From assembly GCA_900239685.1 (NCBI GenBank), contig OENT01000415.1, forward strand, positions 56,705 to 120,704: a stretch of 64,000 bases of DNA. The letters are read 5' to 3'. This DNA comes from Rotaria macrura (taxonomy: Eukaryota > Rotifera > Eurotatoria > Philodinida > Philodinidae). The position numbers and the translations under genes are program-made. Numbering within the stretch: position 1 is the stretch's first letter; each line of letters opens with the position of its first letter. Below the pieces are notes generated by a model, which did no database searches, had not been told where the DNA came from, and worked only from the letters and a program-made list of their open reading frames with translations. Shown in pieces: positions 37,701 through 50,100 of this stretch.

Positions 37701-40700
37701 AAAGAGTTACTTAATGAATTGTACAATATTGATTTGCTTAAAATTCCAACTTCAAAGCCGAAAATTTTCTTCGAAGAAAGACCAATCATTTCAGGTTACA
37801 AAGAACAATGGATAGACAATATTTTTACTGAAACAAAAAAGAAACTTCTCAAAAACCGTTCTGTTCTAATTATTTGTGAAACAGTCAAAGACGTCGATTA
37901 CATAAAAAAACGTTTTGTAAAACGTGCAACTGAAGAAGCAACAGAGAATTTAAGCAACAAAATTTATGATAATTTAAAAACACCTTATATCTATAAACGA
38001 GAACATGAAGAATTTACATTCGGGCAAGGTAATGCATTCTTAACTTGTGGCAAAGTGATTTTATCAACAAACTTAGCCGGTCGTGGTACTGATATACGAC
38101 TGGAAAAAGAATTAATCGACGGCGGTGGATTACATGTTATTGTAACATTTTTGCCAGGCAATTGTCGTGTTGAAGAGCAAGCATATGGTCGAGCTGCTAG
38201 ATGTGGTGAAGCAGGCTCCGGACAATTAATTGTTATGGGTAACGAAGAAGACGGTGGATCATTTAGCTCAAAAATATTTCAACTAAAAAATGCGCGTGAT
38301 ATCGATGAATTGAAACGATTGAAGATGGTCAAGAAATCTTATGATGAAAAAATTACAATTGAAGAAGATTGTTTTCAACAATTTAAAGAACATTATGAAA
38401 ATCTTCGTCAACAATTGGAAATTTTTCTTAGAAGCAAGGAAACTCCAGAGCTCTTGTCAGATATCTTGCTTGATGAAGGGAAATCGAAACCTATTTCTCA
38501 GTCATTGGAAACTTGTGTTACAAACACAGAAATTATAAAGCTTTTATTAAATAGTTTTCTTGATAAATGGGCCTTTTGGTTAGATGAAAATTCACATCTT
38601 ATTGATGATCAAGCTGTAGATCCTTCAAAAAAAGAATTACTGTTCAAAAATTTAAATGATTTTCTTCAACCAATATCTCTCGATTTCGATGCCTGGTTAG
38701 ATAGTCCGAGTCAGTTCTTAAAATTAGGTAATCAATGTGCGAAAAATAAAAACTATACGACGGCGAAAAAATATTTTCAAAATATTATTGAAAACCATCC
38801 CTATTACCTTCCAGAAGCACTTTATTACTCATCTGCCATTACTATAAAGGAAGAAAATTGTACACTTTTGGACAAAAATGGATACAAATTTCAAAAACTC
38901 AAGAATGATCTTATTAAAGCGAAAGAGTTATTTGAAGAAAGAATAAATGATTGTACAAATGACCAAGCATTCGTTGAATCATTCAAGAAAAAAGAAACAA
39001 ATATTTTAATTCGTATTGAAGCATTTAGTGAACAACAGAAAAGCATTTCACAAATTTATAATCTTTTCATCAATAGTATTAATGATATTTTAGGACATCC
39101 AGTCTCACATAATTCACTTATTAATTTTGAACTAGACGAAATTCTCGCTTATGATGCATTTATCGAACTACAAAACCAAGGTATTTTGACCCGATGGAAA
39201 ACCAACAAGGCATATAATAACGATGCTTTAGCATACATTGCCCTCGAATACAGTATTTCAACAGAGGTCCTGCAAAGTCTACTTAGTAAAGAACGCATAA
39301 TAACTGTACAGTCATTTGCCGAAAATCTCGATCTACCAAGTTTAGAAGAATTCTGGTTGATGTTAAAAGAACGTCAAATTCTTATTGATGAAACAGAATT
39401 TATTATTATAAATAAGCGAAAATTGGAGTTGATTCAATGCCCAATAGTTACAGATTTAATTGAAAGACATAAAATAAAAATAGAATTTAACGAACTCAAA
39501 TCAACCGAACTCTTTCAATATCCAATCGAGAAAGACGAAGAAAATATTTTTTGTTCAATGGAATTCTATGCTAATTTAGAAAGTTCACAAAGGACTTATT
39601 TGGAAGATCGAGGTGTTTACTGCGCTAACAGAAAAGCAAATATAAACTCGAAAGAAATCGAAAAAGAACAGAATTTTTCAAAATTTGATTCAATCACATT
39701 AGTGGATTTGACAAATGCAAATGTTTCGACTGAAGAGGCAATTACAATTTTCGAAATTCTCAGTCAAGAAAATGTGGGTATTTTAAAAGAAACCACCAAT
39801 GGAAAATATAAACTAAAGGATCATATCGACTGTACTTCATTACCAACATGTTATCAAGACGTTGTTGCAGCAATTCTCAATTCAAAATTTACATATCATT
39901 TAGCTTATGAACATTTGCAAGAACATTTCAAAGAAACGCGGGAAAATTCAGATTCAAAATATCGATTTCGATTAATATCAAATCCTTACCAGCGACTTCT
40001 ATTCGATTTAATTGACAAATCTATTATCGAAGACATTCATGTTGATTATGAAACACTGAAAGAGACAAATTTTCAGACAATTTTTCAAAATATAAAATTG
40101 TGTTATGCAAAAAATCTTGAAAATCTAAATAAGAAGACAAATTTGGAGTTTATCAATAAAACTCTTAATCAACTTTGTTGTGGTATTGAAAAAGTGGATA
40201 GGCCCGATTGTTTTTTAATGAGTCTTGAAGCTACACTAAAAGCACAACAAGTCTCAGCCATTGTCGAAGCGTCCTGGTTTTCACTTAATGGAATGGAAGA
40301 TTTAATAGTTGTACAAGAACAAGCCTATTCCTGGAAATTCTGGCGAAATGTCTTTGTTGTTAGCAGTTTAGCAGTGGCCCAAATTGCTATCGGTGCATTA
40401 ATTGAAATCTGGACAGTTGGAGTTGGTACTTACGCAGCATCGTATTTCATCAATGAAGGTATTTATCATTTTATATGATTCATTTTATATTTTATTGAAT
40501 TCCGATTTATTTCAGGTATCAGTGATCTATTTTTTGTCACTGGAAGTTTATGGAATGGTCATATGACAATGTCTAGTTATTGGGAACACAAAAAATGGAG
40601 TATGGCTATAACAGCAGTAACATGCGGTGTCGGAGCTTATTTATCACGCGGGACGAAATTATCTCGAATTGGATATAAAATTGCTGGACCAGTACGCGAA

Positions 40701-43700
40701 GTAGGTGGTAAAAAAGTAGCGGCAATGGCTGGTAAAGAGCTCGCTAAAGAGATTAGTAAAAAAACAATTTGCAATGAGACATTAAAGCGAATAGGTTGCA
40801 AGGTGGTCGAAGGAGCAGCTTATGGTTTTGCACAAGGTGCTGTGGATCATGTAAGTTTTTGAATTTATTCATGTACATCTTTATCACTCTATGAATTCAC
40901 ATCATTATTCACACTAGATTATTTCAGGTAGATTTGTTTGAAAGAATCACGCATTGCTACCACTAAGTTTAAAATTGGGTGTTGATGTCAATAGAAATAT
41001 TGTTCTGTAAAACACAACGCATTTGTACCATGATATCAAACGGTCGAAAATTTTGAGAAATTTTCTCTGTTAATCCTATGTTTGATATTTAAAGCTAAGA
41101 CATCACTTGTTTTTCTTGGAGAACACAAAAAAAGTGCTCTAAAAAATTAATCTTAATCAGTTTCTCTGAGATTATTCGTTATTTACATGCATTTCTAAAC
41201 TATTTCGTATTTCGAGAAAATTTTTCTAAAAAACCGTTCATCGAAGAAATTCGATATTTTTTCTCCGGTAAGGATATTTGATTTAATTCAGCAGAATTGA
41301 ATTAGTTTAACATTCTCCAACCGGCTTCCAGTACTAATTTTTACACTGTGATGCGCCATAATTGCTTTGCTTTCTATTCCAAGTCGATTTGACAATGATT
41401 CATTTCAAATTATCATTGCATACACTATTTGGTCATCAAACTAATTATGACTGGAAATCAATATTTTTCCTGATTTTCAGATTAGTAGAAAATGCGATTG
41501 GAAAGGTAACGCAGATGTAGAATAAAATTTGTGCAATAGAATCATTTATAGCTGAAAAATATGATAACCTAAACTCGAATAGAAGTCAAGATAAACAGAA
41601 ATGTGTGGCAATTTGATAAGTTTTGTAAAACCTTCACTATTTATTTTTAGATCGTCACCAATTACTTAAATGGACTCTGCAATGCAATTCAGAGAACAGT
41701 GGCTGCAGATCTTGATGAACTATTTCAGAAACATGAACTGAATGAAACTGTACGTCGGGCGTTCAATACAATGGGCAAAAGTCAAGCAGGTTTGCTCATG
41801 GATCACGTGACAAGAGAATACTTTCAGAAAGCATCGATTCTTGAAATAATTTATGCGCATTGCACACGCCTACTAGGAGCAATTTCAAGTGGTATCGCCG
41901 AATATTCAAGAAAAATATCGAAGATAAGTTCGAAAACACCGATGTCACAAGTTATGTCTCTTTTGGCAAAACTTCAACGACTGTTAAAATATGCCAATGT
42001 TGCAAAGGAAATAACAAGTATAAAAAAATCGGCTGCAATCTTTCTTGAAAATGCTAATCAAATCATTCAAGAAAAACTTGATGAGCACAAATCTTCAACA
42101 TCATTGACAGGAGAGTCAACGAATTCACGGCAGAACATCAATATTATCCGTGATCAAACAATGCAGCAATGGAAACAAACCTTGATTGAAACATCAAATC
42201 AAGCAATCGCTAATAAACTTATTGCACCTCTTTTATCCTATGGTGCCAATCAATTAGTTGGTTATGTCGGTTGTTTGATCAAGGAGGAATTTCGTTCGTA
42301 CAAAGAAGATCAGTATCGAGAAAAATTTCAATCACTCAAAAAGGATTTCAATGCAAAAGTAAAGGATGACAAACTCGATACTGAGAAGCATCAACATGAA
42401 CTCAAAACTTATCATAAAGCTCTAGTAAAATTACTGGCTAAGACAAGAGATACAACACTGTTTGCGAATATTCTCCGTGAAAATATTCCAATGGATATGA
42501 CTTGTGTTCAAGCGTGTACCAAAGTTATTGATCAGTGCATGCGCAAATTGAACATAATGGTCGGTGGAAAACCATTCAATGGTATTCGTATCATTGTTAA
42601 CGGTACCGATGGTTCATCATACGAGTATTCGAGTTCATCTGATCCGTCTCAAACAATAAATTTAACACTTGATAATAATCATTTTAGTGTCTCTGAAACT
42701 GCAAACATTGAATCATCGAAGAATAATTGCCTCTATGAATCGCTTATCAATCGAATTCCCACGTTGAAAAATGTATTCTCAGATGGTACAGCCTTTCGAG
42801 AACATTTATCAGATCATCTTGAACATGATGAAAGTCTTCAATATACTATTTCTCAAGGATGGCATAAATTCTCCATCGAAAAAGAAAGTTATGGTGGTGC
42901 AATTAAAGAAAAAGCATACGCAATCGATGAACTTTACCTTGGGCTTGCAAAATACTATAAATGTGCATTAAAAACGTTCGTCAATAAAAATCCACATTTA
43001 TCAAGCGAAATCCGCGAAGAGATTAAAAGATGTTCAGATACCCTTGAGAAACTTGTACTCAGCAATTTAAAAAGCGATATGACAGTTCAACAACTTAAAA
43101 AAATAACAGAGCAGTTGAATCAATTGTCATGCAACGAATTGACAGAACAGGTTTCCATCATATTTGACCAACGTTTGGAACAAATGAACACTGAGATTTA
43201 TAAAAATACATTGACAGAAATGCGGTCAAAAGCTATCGAAGCTGATCTTGACTCACAGAATCCCAACGCAGTACACTTTGGTGATCTAATTAAAGACCAA
43301 GCAAAATTACCAAGCAAGGCTAGCGAATTGAAAAAGTTAGTTCGCCAACTTAGAAAAATACCCGATGGCACATCCACGAAATTACGTGAGGATCCAGATA
43401 TTATCGCAACTGTTTTTCATATACTGATAAATAAGAATGTACCAGAGAGTGAGCGGCGATACAATACGGTAGCCGTTGGCATTTATGGTGAAAATGTATA
43501 TGTAGCATTCAACCATATTGAAAAGACGAATGAGACAGAAAAGTATGGAATAGCCGAAGATAAATTCAAAGAAGTATGTAAATCCGGTCCTTTAAAAAAT
43601 CTTCTACATGGACGTCGTATAATTCTGGTCTCAGAAGAAAATGAGATAATAGATAGGGACCAATGTCGAGCGCCACATGCAGAAATAAAAATCTTACGTT

Positions 43701-44005
43701 ATTGGCTAGAAAATCGAATAATTCAAGATTATGACACAAAAAAAAGGAATAAAGAATTGATGATAATAGGTGCATCGAAACCAGCGTGTCTAAATTGCAG
43801 TGCTACCATGAAGGCCCACAAAATTGAGCATGGCATTCACGCACAGGCGAATACGTCGCCTAGAAATTGGTTATCCCCATCAAATATACCGGTCCAATCG
43901 AAGAAATGGACAGCGCGATGTGAAAGACATCGAACAAATTGTCGATATAAGTGCTCACATCCCAGGCAGACAAAATTATTTAAAAAAAGCTTTGAAACGG
44001 CGTAA
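31743..44005 (+). CDS. Giant SecA-like ATPase fused to a C-terminal toxin-type zinc deaminase
   Basis: Three exons, 31743-40458, 40516-40850 and 41651-44005 (introns 57 nt phase 1 and 800 nt phase 0, both GT-AG), give about 3,801 residues. The ATG follows an in-frame TAA. Residues 330-535 contain collagen-like Gly-rich blocks (GGNGSNGQDGGDG, GSKGQPGGHGG, GSHGQNGKPG). Residues 1590-2170 form a SecA-type DEAD motor: Walker A ATGEGKT (1628-1634), VDEVD (1737-1741), LYGLSGTLGSTQEKE, AGRGTDI (2112-2118) and motif VI GRAARCGE (2149-2156). TPR-like helices lie near 2325-2370 and hydrophobic segments at 2866-2903 and in exon 2. The C-terminus has a deaminase zinc site: HAE (H3693, E3695) and PACLNC (C3730, C3733), within GASKPACLNC as in OTT_1508-like toxin deaminases. 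SecA drives protein translocation in bacteria; cytosolic animals lack it, so bacterial ancestry is likely. Substrates are unknown. No stop or frameshift interrupts it. Confidence 0.85.
40928..40966 (+). other. Alternative short terminal exon inside the second intron of the giant gene
   Basis: After the donor at 40851 (CAT|GTAAGT) there is a nearer acceptor, TTATTTCAG at 40919-40927, which would give a normal 77 nt intron. It is followed in the same phase by 12 codons (VDLFERITHCYH) and TAA at 40964-40966. Use of this acceptor would end the protein after the SecA and hydrophobic parts. Use of the distant acceptor at 41650 adds the deaminase region. Seen directly: both acceptors and both frames. 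Inferred: that either is used. Confidence 0.45.
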
Positions 44006-44280
44006 CACCGTTAAAACACCGTTTTTACGATTTTCGGACGCATTCTTAAGCGTTATACTCTCCAAACGCATTAAACTGCATTAGATTTTAGTAAATTTGT
44101 GCGTTTTTACTCGTATTTCTTACAACATTCAGGAGTTTTACCGCGTTCAAATGTTCGAACGTGTAATAACGCGAAAATATCTGTGAAAAAACGCATTTTA
44201 ACTCGTATTTTCCTTGAATTAATTAAACGCGTAGTATTTTTCGTGTGTATTAACGTTTATTCGTGTTAACGCTATTTAAT
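43997..44280. repeat. AACGC/CGTTAA-rich repeat touching the stop codon of the giant gene
   Basis: A block rich in AAAACGC, CGTTAAAAC, ACTCGTATTT and GCGTTA-type strings begins at GGCGTAACACCGTTAAAAC and ends near GTGTTAACGC (about 44265-44275), a rough inverted match. The TAA stop of the giant CDS (44003-44005) lies within the first bases of this block. It may be a decayed hairpin element that inserted at the 3' end. Arm pairing is only partial. Confidence 0.4.
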
Positions 44281-47160
44281 GTGTTCAATTATTATTCATT
44301 ATTTTTCATTTAGAGTAATAATGTAAAGCTAATGTACACTTTTCCGATCGGGACAGGACACGGCCCAGATTTGACCGTTTCTGCTTAGCTCACGAAAACT
44401 CATCTGGCCGTTTCTCAAACAGCGCTAAATACTTCGACTTACTAAGCAAAGATTTAAGTTTTCACAGCTAACTTCTGGCTTTTTTTTAAAGTTTAGCAAA
44501 ACACCGAATGATTATCCGGGAACAAAAAAACTTCAAGTGGAAAATATGATCAATTTTTCTCCGAAAATGTTTTTGTCGCAAAACTGAGAATTTTAGGTCC
44601 GAAGACTTAAAAATCAGATTTAAAGACTTTTGCAAACCGAAAACGCTATGTATAAGAACAGCACAAATGTTAAACACCAGCGTTTTGAGACTTTCCTGAA
44701 TCTTCAATCAAGGTAAGTGACGCTTGTAAAGTCTCAAAATGACCTACTATTGATAAACTTTTATCACCGACATTTCGAATGCACATTAAAGCACTGGAAA
44801 AAATAACACTCTTAGTAACACATCTAAAAACTTTCACGCGAAACCATTAAGGTATGATAGCCTATCCATTTCATCGACATAGTCCTTAAAATGAAGTAGT
44901 TAGAAAAAAAATCCCAAAAAAGACCTTTAAACGTTTTTTTTTATTGTAAGATGATGATTTGGGTACCTAGGAATGAGATAAATTTAAATTTAATATTTGG
45001 TGTGACTGTTTTCTAGCGAAGGCCTTATTTTTCATGCATAAATAATCATAAAAAAATCTGGTTGGAAGACGGTCGATTCCGATTGTTTTCCGGTGCTTCT
45101 TCATTGGAGTATTTTTTTTCCCTGTTGGATCCAGCCGGAACTTGTCGTAGTTCCCTTACGTCCCTGGATGATCCGAGGTATTTCCGGTTTTCGGAAGTGG
45201 CCGAAATAACCAGGTTCCGGGTACGAATGATTCCGGCCGGAATTCTGCTTCCATGTTCCGGTGTTTTTTCCGACCGGAACCGGTAGGAACAACCCGGAAA
45301 ATATCCCGTTCCCGGCGGGATCTGGGCTCCGGAACGAACGACCTGGGTAGGTGAAAAAATGCGGAACGATGAAAGAAGTATAAGAATTTTTTACCGTTCT
45401 TCTTTTTGCCTCCTTCAACGCTCTGCTTTTTCTTCTGCAACATCCTACTTTCTCAACTTGGCAAAAAGATACGTAAGAAAATGGTAAAACACGACAAACA
45501 ACCTCTGTTCAAGCGAATGAATTATTCATTGGTGATTTATTTGAGTCAATTGGCATTGTCTTTTCATCTCAGTGGTCTTTATTGTCATTTGTCTTTCGTT
45601 GAGTCTACCCGTCAACCAGTTATGCGTCGGTACTATCTACTTAAATCAGTGTTCTATATACAACAAAGAATTCCTACATGGCTCATTGGATCAGGTTGCC
45701 GAGGCTTATTCTGTATTATATCCGTTGTGATTGTTGTAAATAATTCTCTGAACAAAAATACGCTCGAGCAAGTTTTAATTATCTATTCTAGAGTGTTTTT
45801 GTCGTTCTAAATAAACGCTGTTGCCATAATGCTGTGCATATGTCGTGGTGTTGGTATACGGTTGTTCGTTGGCTGAGACCATTGGTCTCTTTGTTGATAT
45901 TGTCTGGTCAATTGTGGTGAGTGCAAACATCGTTAATCTGAAATTTTTGGTTCGCTGGGCACTCTTACAGTATGTGGAAATCGAAAACGAAATTCAACTA
46001 TTCTTGTTGAAGTCTATTGTTGTAATGAGAATCTGTGGAGATCTCATGCCTGCTTAGAATGTATAATGTCGGAAAAGTGAAATAGTCGAAAAGTCGAACC
46101 GAGTTTACGATTCTTATGTGCATGTATGAACTAAACTTGACACTAAATCATTTTACTCGTACATTAAGAACGTTGTATTCTGATACTTTGACACCACATT
46201 CATTTTATATGCTGAGATAAGTGTTTACATTTTTCTGCACAGACAGGGTGCTATTTGGTCATCATCGATCTGGTCCATCGTTCAACATGACGATGTGGCA
46301 CAATCCACAATATATTGCAATTCAACTCCTTATGTCTTCAAAACGGTTATGGTCACATGCAAATTGATTACCGAGTTTATGTTAATAACTGCTATGTGTT
46401 TCTATGTGAAGCTGAAGAAACCAGAAATATCGAATTATTTAGATGAAATAGCACTCAATAAGTCGGAAAAGCTAAAATACATTATGGAAATTTTCAGCAT
46501 TTTTATAATCATTTTTGTTTCATGAATAAGCACGTTAACTAAAATTTATGACGCAAGGGACAAAGCACCTTTTCTCATTCGTTCTTTATTTTGAGAGTGT
46601 TCGTGTGGATATGGATAACTGCGAGTGTAGGTGCAGGTCTGGCTCCGGAAGAAAATAAACAAGAAAACACTCACACAATTCTAATTTGTCAAGATGTGGT
46701 TCGAAATGCGCCCCCAAACAAAAACACTATCACTGTCATCGCCAATAGTACACAGTGTGAGTGTTGGTGTGAGTATATGGATGTGCTTTGTCAGCGAGGG
46801 TGTGGGTGTGCTTTAATTGACATGATCGTCATTCGAGCTCACGATGCAAATAACTTATAAAGCAAAGTAAATTTAAAAGCAATTATCAGAGTCTAAGATA
46901 AGGCTTTACACTACCCTATGTTTCTAAGCTGTGCGTTAGCTACCAAACCTAAAACAGTCCTTCAAAGGGTTAGATGGGCAGAACATTCACTAAGAAATCA
47001 TCATGAAATCCGAAGCACGAAAAATGGTTAGGTATCAATAAAACGAAACTGAAAAGGGTTCGCAAGAAAAAATATAGAATTCATCTCGAAACTTTACGGT
47101 TTTTTGTAAGGAGCGGGTGTGGCTAATGGTGAGCTATGGTTGCGGTCAAGAGTGTGGTTC
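44281..47160. other. No supported gene; CCGGAA-rich repeat and possible membrane-protein remnants
   Basis: At 45060-45340 there is a GC-rich block full of CCGGAA, TTCCGG, GGAACCGG and TTCCGGCCGGAAT strings, the same family as at 6540-8037. Plus-strand ORFs at 45406-45810, 45845-46057 and 46295-46525 are rich in hydrophobic residues and could be pieces of a decayed membrane protein, but I recognise no family and see no splice joins. GT-rich patches at about 46590-46815 resemble degenerate telomere-type sequence and explain the ORF there. Confidence 0.35.
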
Positions 47161-47164
47161 AATC

Positions 47165-50100
47165 TTCTCTACTTGAGATCAGCCACATCCTCTGAACTCC
47201 AATATAAAAGTCGATAACCGATGAGAATGCCATTGAATTTCGTTGGTGGTTGCCATATCATTCGTGCAGAATGATAATCATTATAATGAAAGAAAACTTC
47301 AGTTGGTTTTTGAAGGAACTAAAGAAAACAATGAACTTATGATCAAAATAATAGAAATACCTTCATAACATACCACTTTCATCCGTCATAAATATTGATG
47401 GTTCGCTATATGTACTACAGCCACTTGACGTACACGCTCCGATTGAACAGGACTAATGCGTGTAACCATTCAGGTTATTTAAGATACATGATGATAGTGA
47501 GAAATATATGATCTAAGTAAAACAAAAAATAGTTGAAGAAAGACTTTTGTCTTCCCAAGTTGTTAGGTAGATGAATCTTACTTTCTAATTCGTAATAAAG
47601 CCATTTCGATCACGTGGATCGAAAGAATCTCAACGAATTCTAGTCGATGCCTCATTTATTGAATCAATACGAATATTCCCCGGTGAATCAATAAGAAATA
47701 AAAATTTTAATTTCAAAATAAGAATATATGAATGCTATAATGTATAACTATTGATACAGATCACTTTCAAATGTTTGTTCCATGGTTACTATTAAAAGTT
47801 TACTCTTACAAATATGAATATACGTGTGTAATTGAATATGAAATAAGGCATTGACTGGTGATAAATCATTGAATAAGTATTCTGTTTTTAATGGATCTAC
47901 AATTTTAATCCTTCGCGTTGTACAACCATTGATTGATAGTACATAACCAATATCGTTTCCGCTCGATGATATTGAATTCCATTCATTCATTGCAATAGGT
48001 TAGAAAAGTTGGGTATTGATTTTTCTCATTGGAGAATTAATGCCTATTCATAAGTATGTAGAGCTATTCGCTGAAGTCCTAGTGTACGATAATGACAAAT
48101 CCTCATCATCCCCTCAAGCAATTAGTCAGGGTGAGATATGAGAGCACCATTCAACCACTCCAATCGCTTGAAATTCTGGTTCTTGTCTAAAACTAGCTTA
48201 GGGGGAATATGCGTCTTGTTCTACATAAATGGAATCTTTCTCTTCGCTCAAGAATAATTAACATCTTACCATCCATCGCACTCTAATAGCACTTGAATTG
48301 ATTGCTTGTGCTAATAATATTTGTGGTATACTTGATGGAACATTTGGTTTCATTCGAAAGAATTCAGTTGGTACACTCTCCTCACTCGTTCCTTTAATAT
48401 TAACAGCTAACATTCGTATTCGATATAATCTATTAGGATAGATATCACGAACGAATAATTTCGATCGTTCAATATGGAAAAACTAGAAAATAGTTTATGA
48501 TAGATCCATGGTAGTTGGAATCAAAATTGAAAGTTTGATTGTTATAGAACGTTTTTCAATTAAAATAATTTCGAAATTCGTTGATGGCCATGGGATTTTA
48601 GATGGATAACCGGATTCAATTGATGTTGAAAGTTTCACAACGAAACCTTTACGTGTTTTTCCTCGAATATATACCATGTTGTTGCCGATAGATTATTTAT
48701 TGTTTATGTTGTTCAATTTGGTTCGACTTCAAGTATTGAACGATCTCATAAATTCGATTGTGTACCATTCAACTTCATAACCAATTAAATCACCATTAAT
48801 TTCAAATGCTTTTTGCCAACTTGTATCCAAGGATGTATCATAGACATTGGAAAATGTTAAATTTTCTACTTGATCAGGACCTTAAAAAGAAAAGAAAAAT
48901 CGATGTAAGATAAAAAGTTCAAATGTATGAGAAAACGCATTTAACAACACTCGATCACGATGCATTGTAAAAATAACTCCTTTGCATTTTTACTACGAAC
49001 ATTTCACAAAATAAGTGATAAAGAATGACACAACTCTTCATTTCAGGGTTTTGAATTCAGAATTATTTTTGTAGACCACTGAACTTGAAGTAAAAAAGAG
49101 ATCTCATATAAACCTTACAAATAAAACAAATCGTAATGTTACCATCTTCAAGTGTTCGAACATAAATTATTTGTGGTGACCACGGTTCACTGGCGATTTT
49201 TGTTGCACAATTAATTCTGATTGAGTAATTGGTATATTTTTTTAAATTACTTATAATAAGTTGATAGAGTTCAATTGATTTAGGTTGTTGTTCTTGATAT
49301 ATTGTTAGATTTCGATTGAGATCAATTAATTCAATCTAGAGAGCGACTGAAATTTTCAATAATTTCATTATCAACTTGTTTACTTTGAATGAATTGAGAA
49401 TTCCATCGGTATAGGATGATGATGATGGGCCTCGCCATTTAGCCATAATTGCTGTTGAATTGATTGATTCATATTGTATAATTGTTGGTGTATGTATCGG
49501 TATACCTTCGAGACTGCGAACTTGAACTATGTCACGAACAGGACTAATGCCGACATTATTAACTACTCATACGGATATTAAATATGATTCCCATGTCATT
49601 AAATCTATAGTACAAAAAAAAATAGTTAAATGTCGTTGTTTCTTTTCTAAATTTATATATGCATAGAAAAATCTTTTAAAATAAACGATTGTGTTGATGC
49701 ATTAACACGAATAGATTTCCAATTTTTTGGATAATTTAATGCATAGTTTATATCATAGTCAATCAACTGTCCATTGATACTTGATTCGATTGGTTTTGTA
49801 TATTCAATAAATACCGATGTTGAATCACGAGGAATAGCTGTTAATGATTTGATAGTACCACTTGGAACTGCATGCATGTAGAAATATATTTCATTTATTT
49901 TATTTTCATGCATCAATCATCTTACTTTCTTCTGGTAAAGTTACTTTGTTACTCGAAGAACTTATATGACCTAAACGAAAATAAGATACTTTATTTTTCT
50001 CTTCGATAATTTTAAGTTAGAAATCTTGTGGCTTTGCTAAGGTTCTCAGCTTCATGCCTTATGTACACTTGTCTCGAAAGGATGCCAGATGTTTTTAATC

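Noticed and set aside
31743-44005. Bacterial contamination as source of the SecA-like gene
   Set aside because: It has GT-AG introns in phase, the AT-rich composition of its neighbours and fusion to non-SecA domains, and lies among animal genes.
45406-46525. Three hydrophobic ORFs as a multi-exon membrane protein
   Set aside because: No convincing splice joins and no family recognised; noted only as possible remnants.
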